This document shows positions 1-10,930 of a stretch of DNA of 64,000 bases, piece after piece. Position 1 is the stretch's first letter. The number at the start of each line of letters is the position of its first letter. Origin of the DNA: Channallabes apus (taxonomy: Eukaryota; Chordata; Actinopteri; Siluriformes; Clariidae); contig CM060131.1 in NCBI GenBank assembly GCA_030522415.1, positions 7,179,203 to 7,243,202 on the forward strand, read 5' to 3'. Made by a program: the position numbers and the translations under genes. Under the pieces are notes generated by a model that was not told the origin of the DNA, did no database searches, and saw only the letters and a list, made by a program, of their open reading frames with translations.

Positions 1-190
1 ATACATAACCTCTTGTGTTGTGTATGCCATGTCATGTCCTCGTGCTGGGTAGCACTGCCCCTAAATAATGTCACAACAGCAGAAGCAAATGCAGACAACA
101 CGTCTTGTATTATACCGATAACCACCATGGCCATCTTACAGATATCAGCATAATACAAACAAACAGGGAGGCCAAACTCAGCAGTCCCTG

Positions 191-588
191 AGTGTAATTA
201 TTCCAATAACCTATGTTTTGATGTGCCAGGGAGCTGTTGCTCCCCATTGCCTGTTAAGAAATATGAAGACAATTCTACTTATATGGTCCCTTGGCAAAAA
301 GGAGACACTTGCGTTGTGCAAGATCAAAAGGAAAATGTGGAACCTGACTTAGGATGGTCTGAGTGCACCACTTACGTTCGTATAACCAATCGTTCAAAAG
401 GTAGGTCACCTAAATGTAGTATAGATGGTAATTATTTTCCAAATGATGGTAGTTGCCCGTTCATAGAACTATCGTCAACAAACACAGTAATGTGGGTGTG
501 TGGGTTAAACGCATATGTGACCTTACCTAGGTATTTCAATTGTACAGGCTCATGTACAGTATATGTAACCTGCATATGTAACCCCTAG
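191..588 (+). pseudogene. Endogenous retrovirus env remnant, surface-subunit part
   Basis: An open stretch of about 130 codons, rich in Cys and Asn-X-Ser/Thr sites, ends at a stop at 588. It contains a W-V-C-G tetrapeptide followed by an L-P motif and a Cys pair around an N-C-T glycosylation site. This pattern is typical of the C-terminal part of the surface subunit of gammaretrovirus-like Env proteins, which bind host receptors outside the cell. There is no upstream signal peptide in frame, and gag or pol is not visible in the window. The first 190 bases hold stops in all frames and are probably decayed env as well. The assignment rests on motif pattern only, so the exact retroviral genus is open. 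Confidence 0.55.
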
Positions 589-595
589 TGTGTCA

Positions 596-950
596 GTACA
601 CACAGAAAATCTGTGGGGTCCACGGATGTCAGAGAATAGAAGAAAAAAAGATGTCCCTATTAAATTTCATGGTTACACTTTAGGAAACCCGTGGACTAGC
701 CCAGGAGCAAATGTAGGCTGGTCACTCTTCCTCGGCGGAGGAACAGCTACAGCCCTAAACAAGGTAAATGGTTTAGCATGTTACTGATACTAAAAAATGA
801 CACAGCGACTGCCTTTCAGTTAGTTTGTTTCAAAAACCTTTGTTACTTTGCTCTTACCCAGTGTATGGATTACTTGTCTTAATAATATTTTCAGAATTTC
901 CACCACAAGCTGCAAAAGCCCAACATCATATTAAACCCTATGAATTAAGA
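596..950 (+). pseudogene. Endogenous retrovirus env remnant, start of transmembrane subunit
   Basis: After the stop at 588 the reading shifts to another frame. It shows a basic R-R-K-K run, then a Gly-rich hydrophobic stretch at about 690-750, as at a surface/transmembrane cleavage site and fusion-peptide region. A stop follows at 785. Further decayed coding-like sequence with an N-D-T glycosylation-like start runs to about 900. It continues the env relic to its left. The relic has at least one frameshift and several stops and cannot be functional. A SINE has inserted into its 3' end at 973. Confidence 0.4.
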
Positions 951-972
951 AGTGGATGTTACTCAAGTTTAT

Positions 973-1339
973 CCTTCATTCATTCATTTTCTATACCGCT
1001 TTATCCTTCTATTCAGGGTCGCGGGGGACCTGGAGCCTATCCCAGGCGGCTTAGGGCACAAGGCGGGGTACACCCTGGACAGGGTGCCAATCCATCGCAG
1101 GGCACACACTCATACGCACATTCACACATTACGGTCAATTTGGGAACACCAATTAGACTAATCTGCATGTCTTTGGACTGTGGGAGGAAACCGGAGTACC
1201 CGGAGGAAACCCACCAAGCACGGGGAGAACATGCAAACTCCATGCACACAGAGACGGGATTCGAGCCTGGCCGGGGAATCGAACCCAGACCCTGGAGGTG
1301 CAAGGCGACAGTGCTAACCACTACATCACCGCGCCGCCG
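973..1339 (-). mobile_element. tRNA-derived SINE with target duplication
   Basis: Read on the minus strand the element starts near 1339 with a tRNA-like head: A box with TAGTGGTTAGCAC and B box with GGTTCGATTCC. A body follows that is widespread in fishes, containing the block around GGAGTTTGCATGTTCTCC. The 3' end is a short GAATGAATG-type tail near 973-995. A 13-bp direct repeat, TACTCAAGTTTAT, flanks it at 960-972 and 1340-1352, so this is a genuine retroposition into the env relic. The head-body-tail layout resembles the vertebrate V-SINE group; the exact family name is not settled here. Confidence 0.85.
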
Positions 1340-1578
1340 TACTCAAGTTTATATTAATACTTAAAATGATAAACTTTATCATTAATACATAATGTGTGTG
1401 TATATGTATGTCGGTTGTTTTGGCCTATTCATTGAGCTAATTACATTTATCATGCTGCACCATAATCTTAGGTGTTTTTTTCACTCATAGGGAGCATTAA
1501 GTGATTTTACATGCATACATCAGACATTGTTTTGCCAAATAGAGCAACTTGTCTAACAAATGTCCTTTCTTTTATTAG

Positions 1579-1643
1579 GTTGTTCAGAAAGATGAAGCTC
1601 AGGCAGAACTTGAGAGGTGCACGATGGCCCTGTTTGTCCTCAG
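1579..1643 (+). pseudogene. Exon-like fragment of a multicopy fish gene (SAMD3-like?)
   Basis: A 65-nt segment sits between a good splice acceptor (pyrimidine-rich, ending TTATTAG at 1578) and a donor (CAG|GTAGG at 1644). One frame is open and reads V-V-Q-K-D-E-A-Q-A-E-L-E-R-C followed by T-M-A-L-F-V-L-R. This resembles a short conserved segment in the C-terminal half of a large teleost-specific family often annotated as sterile alpha motif domain-containing protein 3-like. The resemblance is from memory. A polyadenylation signal AATAAA lies at 1791-1796, but there is no intact gene around it. Confidence 0.3.
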
Positions 1644-2240
1644 GTAGGAAGAGGACTGTCTTCAGCCTCCACAGGAAATCGGGATTGTGACTTATTGAGT
1701 TTCCATCAGTCGCACATGAATGTTCCATGTTGTTTTACCTCTGCAGATTTTGTTTCAGGAATATTTTCTAATTTTCTTTTCAGTCCAATTAATAAATGTA
1801 TGTTGCAAAGTTGAGTGTTATTATTTGTAATTTTATGGAGTAATTTATTTTAGTCGCAGAGTACTTAGTTTGGTTCTTCTTCAGCAGGTTTGACAAGGAC
1901 AAAATGTACCCATTGCAAAATTAAATTTGTGGATAAATGCAGACATATCTTTTTTTTCCTCTCAATTTCAAATTCAGTTAGCAGTGTTGAATGACTTGGT
2001 GTTTTTACATTTTGAAAAAAAAAAATCTTAATGTTAACATTTTGGATGAAAATATGTTCATTCCACAATAAATGTTTATATACAGAAATGTGTTTTGAAT
2101 ATAAATCAATATGTAATTAAGTTTTTTATGCTTTTATATTTAAATTATGAATGCCTTAAATCTTTATTTGATGCAACTTAAAAAAGGTAATTTGCTTAAC
2201 CATTCAAAAGTGGTTTATATCAAGTTTATAATTTCAGGTT
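1644..2240. other. AT-rich stretch with a possible poly(A) signal, no gene seen
   Basis: This is AT-rich sequence with homopolymer runs. The only signal noted is AATAAA at 1791, which would serve the exon-like fragment at 1579-1643. No ORF with recognisable content and no terminal repeats were seen. Confidence 0.5.
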
Positions 2241-3130
2241 AGATTTAGTAGAATATTTACATTAAGTAATATAGCCAACTCATTTATTTAGATTTAGAAC
2301 AACATTAAATATTTGGTTTGTTTCACCTTTAGAAATTAGTTTACATGAACTTAAAATTTTTAAGTTAGAGTAAATGGTTTATTTACATTACGTCAATTCT
2401 AAAATATTAGGTGTGACAGATTACTTAAATTTTTTTAAGTTGAGCCAGTGCTATATTTTTTTCAGTAGGGTCAATCAGATGTACAGTGTCGGGTAAGTGT
2501 GGTGCTTTTATTGAAGGGATAATGACATAAATTTTCTTTAAAGAAAGAAAAATTAAAGAAACAATTTCTTTAATGTTTTCGGAGTTGTGGCTGTTCAGTA
2601 GAAAGTAATAGGCTCTCCAATTTACAGTATGATCTTTCAATTTAACAAGTGTAATGTAAACAAGTTAGTTATTATGAGTATGGAAAACAACTTTTCCTGC
2701 ATTTTTTTCTGCTTCAGGAGTCAGTCTGTTCTGAGACAGAGTAGAGGAAGGGGCAGATTCAGGACCAGGGAGGGAGCCGGAGACAGCAGAACAAAGAGAT
2801 GATATTGCCAGCACCAGCACAGGGAGCACAGTTTTTAGTTTAGATCTCATGTTTACATTTTATTGTATGTTGATGGCTTGACTGTAAACAACATAAACAA
2901 TGCAATAAATTTATAAAAATATATATTTATTGTCCCCCCTACTGTTAAATTAAATTTACGCCCATGGTTAGTCGGGAAATTATCATCGACAGAATAAAGT
3001 TAAGTTTTATTTCTGGAATTGATGCACGGGCTTCATCTTAGGCTTTTTTTTTCTTTCGTTTCTCAGCGCCGGACTGTTAATGTCTCTTTCTAGGACCAGG
3101 CATATCATTCAATTATTATAATTTTTTGGC
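2241..3130 (-). repeat. Family C interspersed repeat, copy 1
   Basis: The sequence recurs at 25730-26430 (plus strand), 30340-30800 (minus) and 39471-40350 (minus). Read on the minus strand, the family carries a short ATG ORF for a basic peptide (closed here by a stop at codon 9), an AT-rich spacer and then an ORF with a signal-peptide-like start (2665-2850). The part at 2241-2395 also recurs at 28792-28940 next to a gypsy LTR. No terminal repeats could be assigned. It may be a fragment of a larger DNA transposon with captured exons. Confidence 0.6.
2665..2850 (-). CDS. Short secreted-peptide-like ORF in family C, copy 1
   Basis: A 61-residue ORF starts at ATG 2850 and stops at TAA 2665. The N-terminus is basic (M-R-S-K-L-K), followed by a hydrophobic core of about 15 residues and a small-residue A-V-S-G-S stretch. 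That is the layout of a signal peptide with cleavage near residue 24. The remainder is Ser/Pro-rich and polar with no recognised domain. It is the only one of four copies in the window that is open throughout. Related copies are frameshifted (26242), joined to other sequence (30439) or deleted at the 5' end (39711-39865). It may be the first coding exon of a captured host gene or an unexpressed relic; function is unknown. Confidence 0.35.
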   Translation of the reverse strand: MRSKLKTVLPVLVLAISSLCSAVSGSLPGPESAPSSTLSQNRLTPEAEKNAGKVVFHTHNN

Positions 3131-4055
3131 CAAATAGGCAGCCGTAACAGATTTTAAACAAATAAAAAAAATAAACAAATAAAATTGTTTTATTTTAAAA
3201 CTAAATAAAATGTTTTACGTGCGCTTAAGGTAGAGTCTTATAAAGGCTATGTAGACTTATATAGTTTTATTATATATTTTTTGCACATTAATCTGAGTCC
3301 TCATCTGTTAGATCTGTTTAGTTTTTTTTTTTTTGCTGCCGGCACGAATACGCGGGCTCCATCCATTTCCCGCCTATTCAGGGAGCCTACGGAGTGAGCG
3401 TAAGTCTGCGGCGTTTCACGCGGGTGACCCGGGTTCGATCCCTGCTTGACACTGTTTTACATTTTTTTATTTTAATTATAGCAAAATAAAAATAAAACAA
3501 AATAAAATGTTTTATTTTGATTATGCTTCAGCATACTATAGGAAAAACAGCAAACCCGCATGCAACCAGTTTGTATTCTTTAAATTTAGGGGAGTGACGA
3601 CTCTGTGTGTGTGTGTGTGTGTGTGTGTCATTATACTGGTGGATTATTCAGTGAAACGAGGCTCAGCTGAAAGATGTTAGGCACATCAGTCACTTAACCC
3701 CAAATAAAAGGTATTTCTTTTCTATTAGAGACATATATAGAGATATATTTTAACACCAGTTACTAGTATAAAAAAAATAACACAATACGGAAAGCAATGC
3801 TATTTAAACATATTATTTGAAGTATCACTGAACATATATTGGGTCATATTAGTGAAACAAAGAAACAAAGGAAAGAACATCAAGACAAACTACATATAAA
3901 TCTATAAAGACAATATTTTAAAAAGAATGGCAATAAAACTGAACAGGTAAGCTGAAATAAAATCAGTAGCAGCATTACTTTTTAATTAATATTGTCCATC
4001 ACAATACTAAAACATTTTATTTAGTTTTAAAATAAAACAATTTTAAAACATCATC

Positions 4056-4126
4056 ACTTGGGATTTGAACAGACGCTTTGTAGATCTCTGGCCGAGCGCT
4101 CTAACCGCTACACCAAGCGGGCACTT
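4056..4126 (-). other. tRNA-like segment inside E0
   Basis: On the minus strand it reads an A-box-like TGGTGTAGCGGTTAGAG and a B-box-like GTTCAAATCC, about 70 nt overall. The cloverleaf is imperfect and no clean acceptor stem closes, so it is probably not a working tRNA gene. It could still act as an internal RNA polymerase III promoter. Related segments are at 22421-22490, 22991-23061 and 26816-26886, all in E3. Confidence 0.5.
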
Positions 4127-4538
4127 AGAGACAATGCACCCCAGAGACGTTAATAAGCCACTCGACTTCTTTGAAAGCAAGCTCTAGATAAGTGACGAAG
4201 TAAGCCTGTTATAATAATAACTTGGTGTTATTTGATCTTATTGGTTTAGAAATTTATATTTAAATAAAACCCTACACACTTCTTTTCTAATTACACGTGA
4301 TAAAATCTAAAGGCTCACTGTGTTAATATTTATTGTGCTTAAATTTGATCTTAATAAAATTTGATTTAATTTGAATTCTACATTTGTACTGTAATTTTAG
4401 TACTGTGATTATGAATTCGGTCAACTACAGTGTTTCACTTGATGTTATCGGCTACTACGTGTATTATTTAATGGAACGCGTCTCATTAATGCGGCAGAGA
4501 ATGAACTAAGGCATGAGGCGTCAGTCTGTAGTTATATA

Positions 4539-4552
4539 GCGCCACTCAGTGG
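4539..4552 (-). promoter_or_regulatory. CTCF-like motif near the right end of E0
   Basis: Minus-strand CCACTGAGTGGCGC resembles the CTCF core, with two central mismatches. The same motif is found at matching distances from the ends of E1 (11591-11604), E3 (27267-27280) and E4 (59024-59037). Binding is not shown. Confidence 0.3.
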
Positions 4553-4625
4553 TCAAAGCCAGCAAATGCACATGCCGAAATGCGGCGGCGATGGTAAATA
4601 CGACGCTCCGATTAGGTGACCACTG

Positions 4626-6264
4626 TATGTGGCAAATGGTCACTCAAAATCTTTACAATAGTAATAGTAAGAGTATTCATTAATAAATTTTTTTTACAAA
4701 AGAGGAAAACTCAATCTTTTCTTTCTAAGAAGTTCGTTAATTATGTCTCTTATTTGCTTGTTGTTGTGGGCTGTGGGGTGGAATTTCCTAGCAATGTTGT
4801 TGGTCTTTCGGCTGCTCCCGGCAAGGGGTCGCCACAGCGGAATATCCAGTCCGCACTACAACTTGGCACAGGTTTTTTTTTTTACGCCAGATGCCCTTCC
4901 TGACGCAACCCTCCCATTTTATCCGGGCTTGGGACCGGCACTGTATCCAGTGGCTGGGGTGTGGGCACTGGCTGGAATTGAACCCGGGCCTTCCGCATGG
5001 CAGGCGAAACACCTACCACTGAGCCACCAGTGCCCTTCAACAGCAACAGCATCGGAAAGTGCTTGAAGCAGAATGACCCCATCAGCGAAACCGGTTTGAT
5101 AACTTCACACCAAGGAAAGGTGAGAAGGGGGATTACAGTAACGGTTTCTGTGGGTCTTCACCCACAGGTGATGTGGGTCGCGTTGTATTCAGCGAATAGA
5201 CTAAAACAAAATCATGTTTGCTTCAGCACTGGAAACAATATTGTATTAGGCCAACTTTATTTAAGATTAAAATAATAGTGGGTTAGGAACGTTATTCTTC
5301 ATATAACTTAAATGCCTGAATGAAGTTAAATATACACAATAAATTAATAATTGCGTTTGCTTTACATTTGAGCACTCGTGTAAATAGCTTTTTCATTGTA
5401 TATACTACCATATCGTATATCTGTGTCTAATACTGGTTTATTCATATTTTACATTACATTAAGTTTGTAATTTACTTGCGATTGTACTTTTTAAAACGTA
5501 ACATGTACGTATCTACAGTATAAACATATTTAACTACTTCAGCAGTGAATTAGAAACTTGGTCAGTCTGGCTTTTAGATAAAGTTCTTCAGAGCAAGCAT
5601 TGTGTCAGAAGATTCTGAGGAATCTCTTCTCACCTTTCATTCAGGTGTGAATTTATCAAACTGTGTATGCTGTTGGCAAATATTGTAGGGGGTTTAGATG
5701 AATGAAGAAGAGAGCGAATGTCTGTCTAAAATAGAAAAAAATATATATAATATATAACATAAATGGTTAATGATAGCAGTTAAATCAGACTTAATAGTTG
5801 GTACTTTGATACATTTCTTTTTAATTAATAAATTCTGGTTTGAAGTACTTACAGAAGAGGCATGTAATAAATACATAAATACGTTGTTTAAAGTCATTCC
5901 AGTAGTGGTTAAAAATCAGGGTGGACACACAGGAATGTAAATGAACACTGCATTTATGACCCCACAAATAAAAGCTTTGAGTTCATATTTGCTGTATGGT
6001 GTGTTTATTTGAATATATTCAGTAAATTTATGAATTACACTCAAAGTATCAAATCCACCTATGAAGTCTGATTTAATTGTTACAATTAAACATTTTATAT
6101 TTACTTATGTTCATTTTTCTATTTGTTTTGCTGGCGAAACCTCTCAATTCTGTGAATTCCCCCATCAGCGAAACCGGTTTGATAACTTCACACCAATGAA
6201 AGGTGAGAAGGGGGATTACAGTAACGGTGTAACAGTAGCAATTGTACTTTTAAAATGTAACCTA
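4626..6264. repeat. Block B repeat carrying a SINE, left of E1
   Basis: This block is closely related to 40652-41452, and its right-hand continuation is at 11688-11930 beyond E1. The copy at 40652 lacks E0, E1 and the SINE at 4795, so it shows three empty sites. The block carries repeated motifs (for example around 5085-5110 and 6165-6190) but no ORF with recognisable content. A partial internal duplication appears at 5480-5900. No gene is seen in this stretch. Confidence 0.65.
4795..5041 (-). mobile_element. tRNA-headed SINE in block B
   Basis: The minus strand starts near 5041 with a tRNA-like head: A box TGGCTCAGTGGTAGG and B box GGTTCAATTCC. It ends near 4795 with the tail block around GGGGTCGCCACAGCGG, which is common at the ends of fish SINEs and their partner LINEs. 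The short direct repeat AGCAA flanks it (4790-4794 and 5042-5046). The related copy at about 40780-40795 lacks it exactly, which confirms the insertion. A fragment of the same tail lies in the opposite orientation at 50367-50440. Confidence 0.85.
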
Positions 6265-6370
6265 CAGTGGTGTGACAACCAGACTGCTCATTACCGTCGC
6301 ACTCACCGCCGTGGAAACGCGGCAGCGGCCAAAATAAACCAGGAGCATTTCAAAATAATTCGTGAAATGA

Positions 6371-6384
6371 CCGCCAGGTGGCGC
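6371..6384 (+). promoter_or_regulatory. CTCF-like motif near the left end of E1
   Basis: CCGCCAGGTGGCGC matches the CTCF core with one mismatch by eye. The identical 14-mer occurs at the same distance from the left end of E3 (22045-22058). Confidence 0.4.
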
Positions 6385-7111
6385 AAATTGACATTTTCCG
6401 TCGTATCGGTTTTTAAATATATTCAGAGCTTAAGTCATAATAAAGTCAAAACAATATGTTGTAGCAAAGTAATACTACAATTATGATAATTTACACATCC
6501 AACAAACATGTAAAACTATAAATATAAAAAATATGAGTTAGAAAACATTGGTTTTATTTTGTTTAGACAGACTCTCTGTTTTTATCTGTTTTATAGTGTT
6601 ATTATTAAAGAAAACAGCGCAAACAACAGCACTAGGGCTTTAAAAAAAAAATTTTCGACAATACTTACAGTTGTTAGAGTTTAAGACATCAAGATTTAAA
6701 TATAGAAATAACTAAAACAAATAGAGCAAACTTCCAGAATAGATAATAAAAAAATAAATCAATAAAAAAGATGTATGCAGTATAATCGGGGCCTCTCATT
6801 ACATTAGACCTGTTTAAGAATTTTATTTTATTTGATATCAGAACTAATAGAGTGACTTTTAATTAGCCTATTTCATAATGTGACTAATGCATTAAAATTG
6901 CCAATCACTATTAATATTAAACAGGTGGCGAACAATTAGGCAGCGATACAGCGTGGTGTTGTGTTAAACTGAAGACGGCGCGGTCCGTGGAGCCGTGTGG
7001 GTCATGTACATTTTTCCTTTAGACAAAACTTCAGCCCTTTTCATATTTTCCCCGTGGTCGTTATTAATAAATATATTTAAATAAAAGTTTTGCCTTCCAA
7101 GGCAACAGATT

Positions 7112-7255
7112 ATGGAGCTTCTTGAGCTGCTCAGACTTGCGCGTGCCAGACCAACGCGTCGTACTTACTGTACTTACACTCCCCGTCCCGATGTCCAGCT
7201 GCTCGCTGCTTTTTGTTTAAAATATGTTTCATTGATCATTAGCCATTATCCATGA
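7112..7255 (+). CDS. Small ORF, E1 duplication copy 1
   Basis: A 47-residue ORF from ATG 7112 to TGA 7253-7255. It begins M-E-L-L-E-L-L-R and then has an Arg-rich stretch (A-R-A-R-P-T-R-R). The second copy at 8169 keeps the same start, frame and end point despite a 9-nt length difference and several substitutions. No family is recognised. It could be the first exon of a lost transposase or gene, or chance. Confidence 0.25.
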   Translation: MELLELLRLARARPTRRTYCTYTPRPDVQLLAAFCLKYVSLIISHYP

Positions 7256-8168
7256 CTTTATGGGTTTTTCTTTTGACACGTTTTATTTTTATGAAATTTG
7301 ATTTAGTTAAATGAGAAAATAACCATGGGAGTTTCAAACCCCGCATCCATTCATGTTTCTGGGTGATTGTAATGTTTAATACCCCTACAGTATTCACTTA
7401 TGCGGTTTGGCTCGCTGTGAAATGCGGTGTGTTATACCCCTATCTCACCTGCACGGGCTCGCGCTGTGGCCGCAGGCTTGATCATGATTCACCCCGAGTC
7501 TTTGCGCTGTGATTACGTTTCCATCTTTCCGCGTGAAAAATTCCACGTTTAATTTTTTGCTGGTCCTCGCGGAAGCTTGCAGAACTTCGCGGAACGTTAA
7601 AGGAACGTGGTGGGCAATCGCGCAAACTATGATTGTAAACCCGGTTCGTTTCACGGCCACATGTTACATGAAAATATTATATATTATATTATTATATTAA
7701 TTAATATTAATTTATATATTTGTCTATTATGACATGTTATTGTTAGAGAGACAGTTCGAGAAATACACTTAGAAAAGTTATCACTTAACGTAAGATATAT
7801 ATTTCCACCATTTAATAATGTTTTAATTATCAATAATTAAAGCTGCTTGTGTCGGCTCATATCGGGAGCATTTTTTATGAAAGATAAACAAACAACAGCT
7901 GTGTGTGAATGGAAAAGAGTGCGCTTTGCCGAGTTTTGATCTACTGTAAAGTCAGATGATCACATTTAAACAATTTATTCATACAGATGTACCTGTTTTA
8001 CATGGAAAGTTACAGGTTTCGGCTACTGTTATCTACTTCAAATATTTGAAGTTAAAAGCTAAAACTTGAAGATTTCAAGCTAAAACTTCAGCCCTTTTCA
8101 TATTTTCCCCGTGGTCGTTATTAAAAAATATATATAAATAAAAGTTTTGCCTTCCAAGGCAACAGATT

Positions 8169-8303
8169 ATGGAGCTTCTTGAGCTGCTCAGACCTGCGCG
8201 TGCCAGACCAACGCGTCGTACTTACACTCCCCGTCCCGATGTCCAGCTGCTCACTGCTTTTTGTTTAAAATATGTTTCATTCATCATTAGCCATTATGCA
8301 TAA
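8169..8303 (+). CDS. Small ORF, E1 duplication copy 2
   Basis: A 44-residue ORF from ATG 8169 to TAA 8301-8303, paralogous to 7112-7255. The copies differ by three codons (an in-frame 9-nt indel) and by substitutions such as Leu to Pro at residue 9. Function is not recognised. Confidence 0.25.
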   Translation: MELLELLRPARARPTRRTYTPRPDVQLLTAFCLKYVSFIISHYA

Positions 8304-8482
8304 CTTTATGGGTTTTTCTTTTGACACGTTTTATTTTTATGAAATTTGATTTAGTTAAATGAGAAAATAACCATGGGAGTTTCAAACCCCGCATCCATTC
8401 ATGTTTCTGTGTGATTGTAATGTTTAATACCCCTACAGTATTCACTCATGCGGTTTGACTCGCTGTGAGATGCGGTGTGTTA

Positions 8483-8722
8483 TACCCCTATCTCACCTGC
8501 TCGGTCTCGCGCTGTGACCATAGGCTTGATCATGATTCACCCCGAGTCTTTGCGCTGTGATTACGTTTCCATGTTTCCGCGTGAAAAATTCCGCGAAGAT
8601 CTTCCGCATGTTAAACATGTTTATTTTTTTTGCGTGGTAAGATGGAAACGTAATAACAGCACCAAAACTCGCACCGAATCATAATGAACCGCACTTACGG
8701 CCCCGCGTGTGAGATAGAGGTA
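8483..8722. mobile_element. Harbinger-type MITE, 240 bp
   Basis: The inverted ends are TACCCCTATCTCACC and, on the other strand, TACCTCTATCTCACAC. They are flanked by TTA at 8480-8482 and 8723-8725, the 3-bp target duplication typical of PIF/Harbinger elements. The interior is partly palindromic around TGATTACGTTTCCAT. It has no coding capacity. Relatives are at 7436-7660 (one end only) and 63692-63960. Confidence 0.7.
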
Positions 8723-8842
8723 TTAAACCTCCACTCTGTCATCTCATCGTATTCATTCCATAAGTGCGCTATACAACCAGTGTGTAAGTGTGTACAAACA
8801 ACAGCACAATGCATGTGTGAATGGCTGAAACGTTAAGTCAGA

Positions 8843-10930
8843 TGAACGCGCGCGCCGATATGAGAGATTAGATCTTTCAGCACGCCGATGTCAGTCACTA
8901 GCAAGGAGCATTTACTGATCACATTTAAACAATTTATTCATACAGATGTACATGTTTTATAGGTTTGTTACTGAAGAACTGTGGCAGCGGGCACACCTAA
9001 AAATAAACGCAGGATTATTTTTTTTTTATAGTTTTATATAAATAAAAAATGCTTTTATAAATGTGGGCTGTTATCTACAGTACTTCAGTACTTATATTTC
9101 ACGTCTGTGAGGCGAGTATACACGGAGTTTGGGTTCATTTTCTGACGCGCTCAAGTTCACCGAAAACAATACAGAACCCCGTTTAGTGTAATTTATTCCA
9201 TTTAATAAATCTACTACAAATTTAAAGAACACAAAATATAAGATGACACAAGACCCTGGATTCGTTTTTCGTTTGCAGTATAAAACCAAAATACATCTTA
9301 CTATTTTTGAGAGATTTGTTTTAAAAAAAATCTAAAAAATAAATAAATAAAAATTCAGATATTTGTCTGTACAAAATAATATTTATGCAATATAATCACA
9401 GGCTCTTGATTCGTTATTCGTTTGCAATATAAACCAAAATACATTAACCATATAATATAAACCAAAATATAAACCAAAATATTTAATTTGCTGTATTAAA
9501 TATTTATGCCGTCTCATCAAACTCGCAACTCACTCCGAAGAGCATCCTTCTCTGCCTTGCAAACTCCCAACTCACTTGAAATTTAATATCGTATATAATA
9601 TTTAATATTGGCATAATATCCCTGCCCCAATTCTCACAGCTGTACAGTATGAATTGAAATAATAACAGTAGTGTTTTTCTTTACTGAATAGGCAGAGCCT
9701 CTGAATAGGCAGAGCCGTTGATGTCTTTGGTTTCGGCTGTGAGTGGATGCGCTGTAGTAATCCACGTTTTATACAAATTACATAACCTTTTTTCAGTCAT
9801 GATATACTAACATATATTTCAGTCATGATTTCAGTCATGATATACTAACATATTTTTTGCCGTGTAGTGCGCGCGCAACATCTAAAGGGCGAGCGTTCAC
9901 ACAGCTGACCAAATCGTCATTAGCGTGCCCCTCCCCCAAACAGCGCAGCGAGGAGCATTTACATTTAAACAGGTTTTACAGGTGTGCTTTGCAAAGTCAG
10001 ACACATACAAATGCAAATGATACACCCCCCTAAGGGTGAATAGCTGTTCTCACCTACAGTATACACTCGGAGAAACTAGAATGAGCAAGAATGAGATTTT
10101 TCTTACCATAACATGTAGTGTTAGTAATCACTCTACACTGTTTTTAATTACTTTTAATTATATTTATAAATAAACAAACCAAATAAAATTATTCCATGTG
10201 TATTTACCCTTTGTAAAATAGCATTAAAAATGATGGGTCGTGTATCGAGCGATTAAAAAACAATACAAGGCACGTTATGATAAGGAACCTTTCTACAGTA
10301 CAGTATCTCTTCCATTTCAGTGATTAAAAAACGGTAAAAATGTCAATTTTGGAATCCACAGACGCTCAAACAGCAAAAGAACATGATAATAATAATCAAA
10401 ATAATATTATTATTCTTTTTGCTTTTTATGTCCACCATTTAATAATGATTTAATTATCAATAATTAAAGCTGCTCACATCACGCGCTTTCACTTTAAAAA
10501 TGCAGTGTTTAATCAGCAAGTATATGTCGCCTCTCTTTATGATTGATAAATATTCTGACTGAAACAAATCTGCTCGTGTCGGATTGTTCATTTTTTATGA
10601 GAGAGTAGAAGCGGAAACGTTTGCATGATCCTGCGTGTGCGCTCTTTAACTTTGATCCAAAGTCAGATGAACGCGCGCGCCGATATGAGAGATTAGATCT
10701 TTCAGCACGCCGATGTCAGTCCCTATAGCAAGGAGCATTTACTTACATCTAAACATAAATCACTGATCACATTTAAACAATTTATTCATACAGATGTACA
10801 TGTTTTATAGGTTTGTTACTGAAGAACGTTGGCAGCGGGCACACCTAATAATAAATGCCGGATTATTATTATTTTTTTTATTTATAGTTTTATATAAATA
10901 AAAATGCTTTTATAAATGTGGGCTACTGTT
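8843..10930 (+). repeat. Second direct duplication within E1
   Basis: Segments 8843-9075 and 10662-10930 are similar direct copies containing a GCGCGCGCCGATATGAG block. The sequence between is AT-rich, with a short tandem of TTTCAGTCATGA units at 9795-9845. No gene is seen. The inverted counterpart of this region forms 61825-63110 in E4. Confidence 0.65.

Larger units (their letters stand above)
3131..4625 (+). mobile_element. E0: right part of a TA-flanked CAGTGG element
   Basis: The right end reads CCACTG at 4620-4625 followed by the target TA (4626-4627). The last 600 bp are closely related to the right end of E3 (26790-27364), including the block around 4539-4552. Inside are the 3' part of a tRNA-like segment (B box at 3429-3440), a (TG)n tract near 3605-3630 and a minus-strand tRNA-like segment at 4056-4126. 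The site without E0 is preserved at 40652, where the right flank continues nearly identically. The left end is not in the window. No transposase was seen. Confidence 0.6.
7025..8600 (+). repeat. Direct duplication inside E1
   Basis: Segments 7025-7545 and 8084-8600 are near-identical direct copies about 1.06 kb apart. Each carries a small ATG ORF (7112 and 8169). The second copy runs into the intact Harbinger MITE. Part of the same material recurs inverted at 63440-63690 in E4. Confidence 0.8.

Noticed and set aside
825..1364. A 179-codon open frame across the SINE
   Set aside because: It runs through the SINE body on the non-head strand and into env debris; the composition follows the SINE, with no domain.
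4056..4126. Functional tRNA gene
   Set aside because: A and B boxes are present but acceptor, anticodon and T stems do not pair properly, and the unit is repeated with its flanks.
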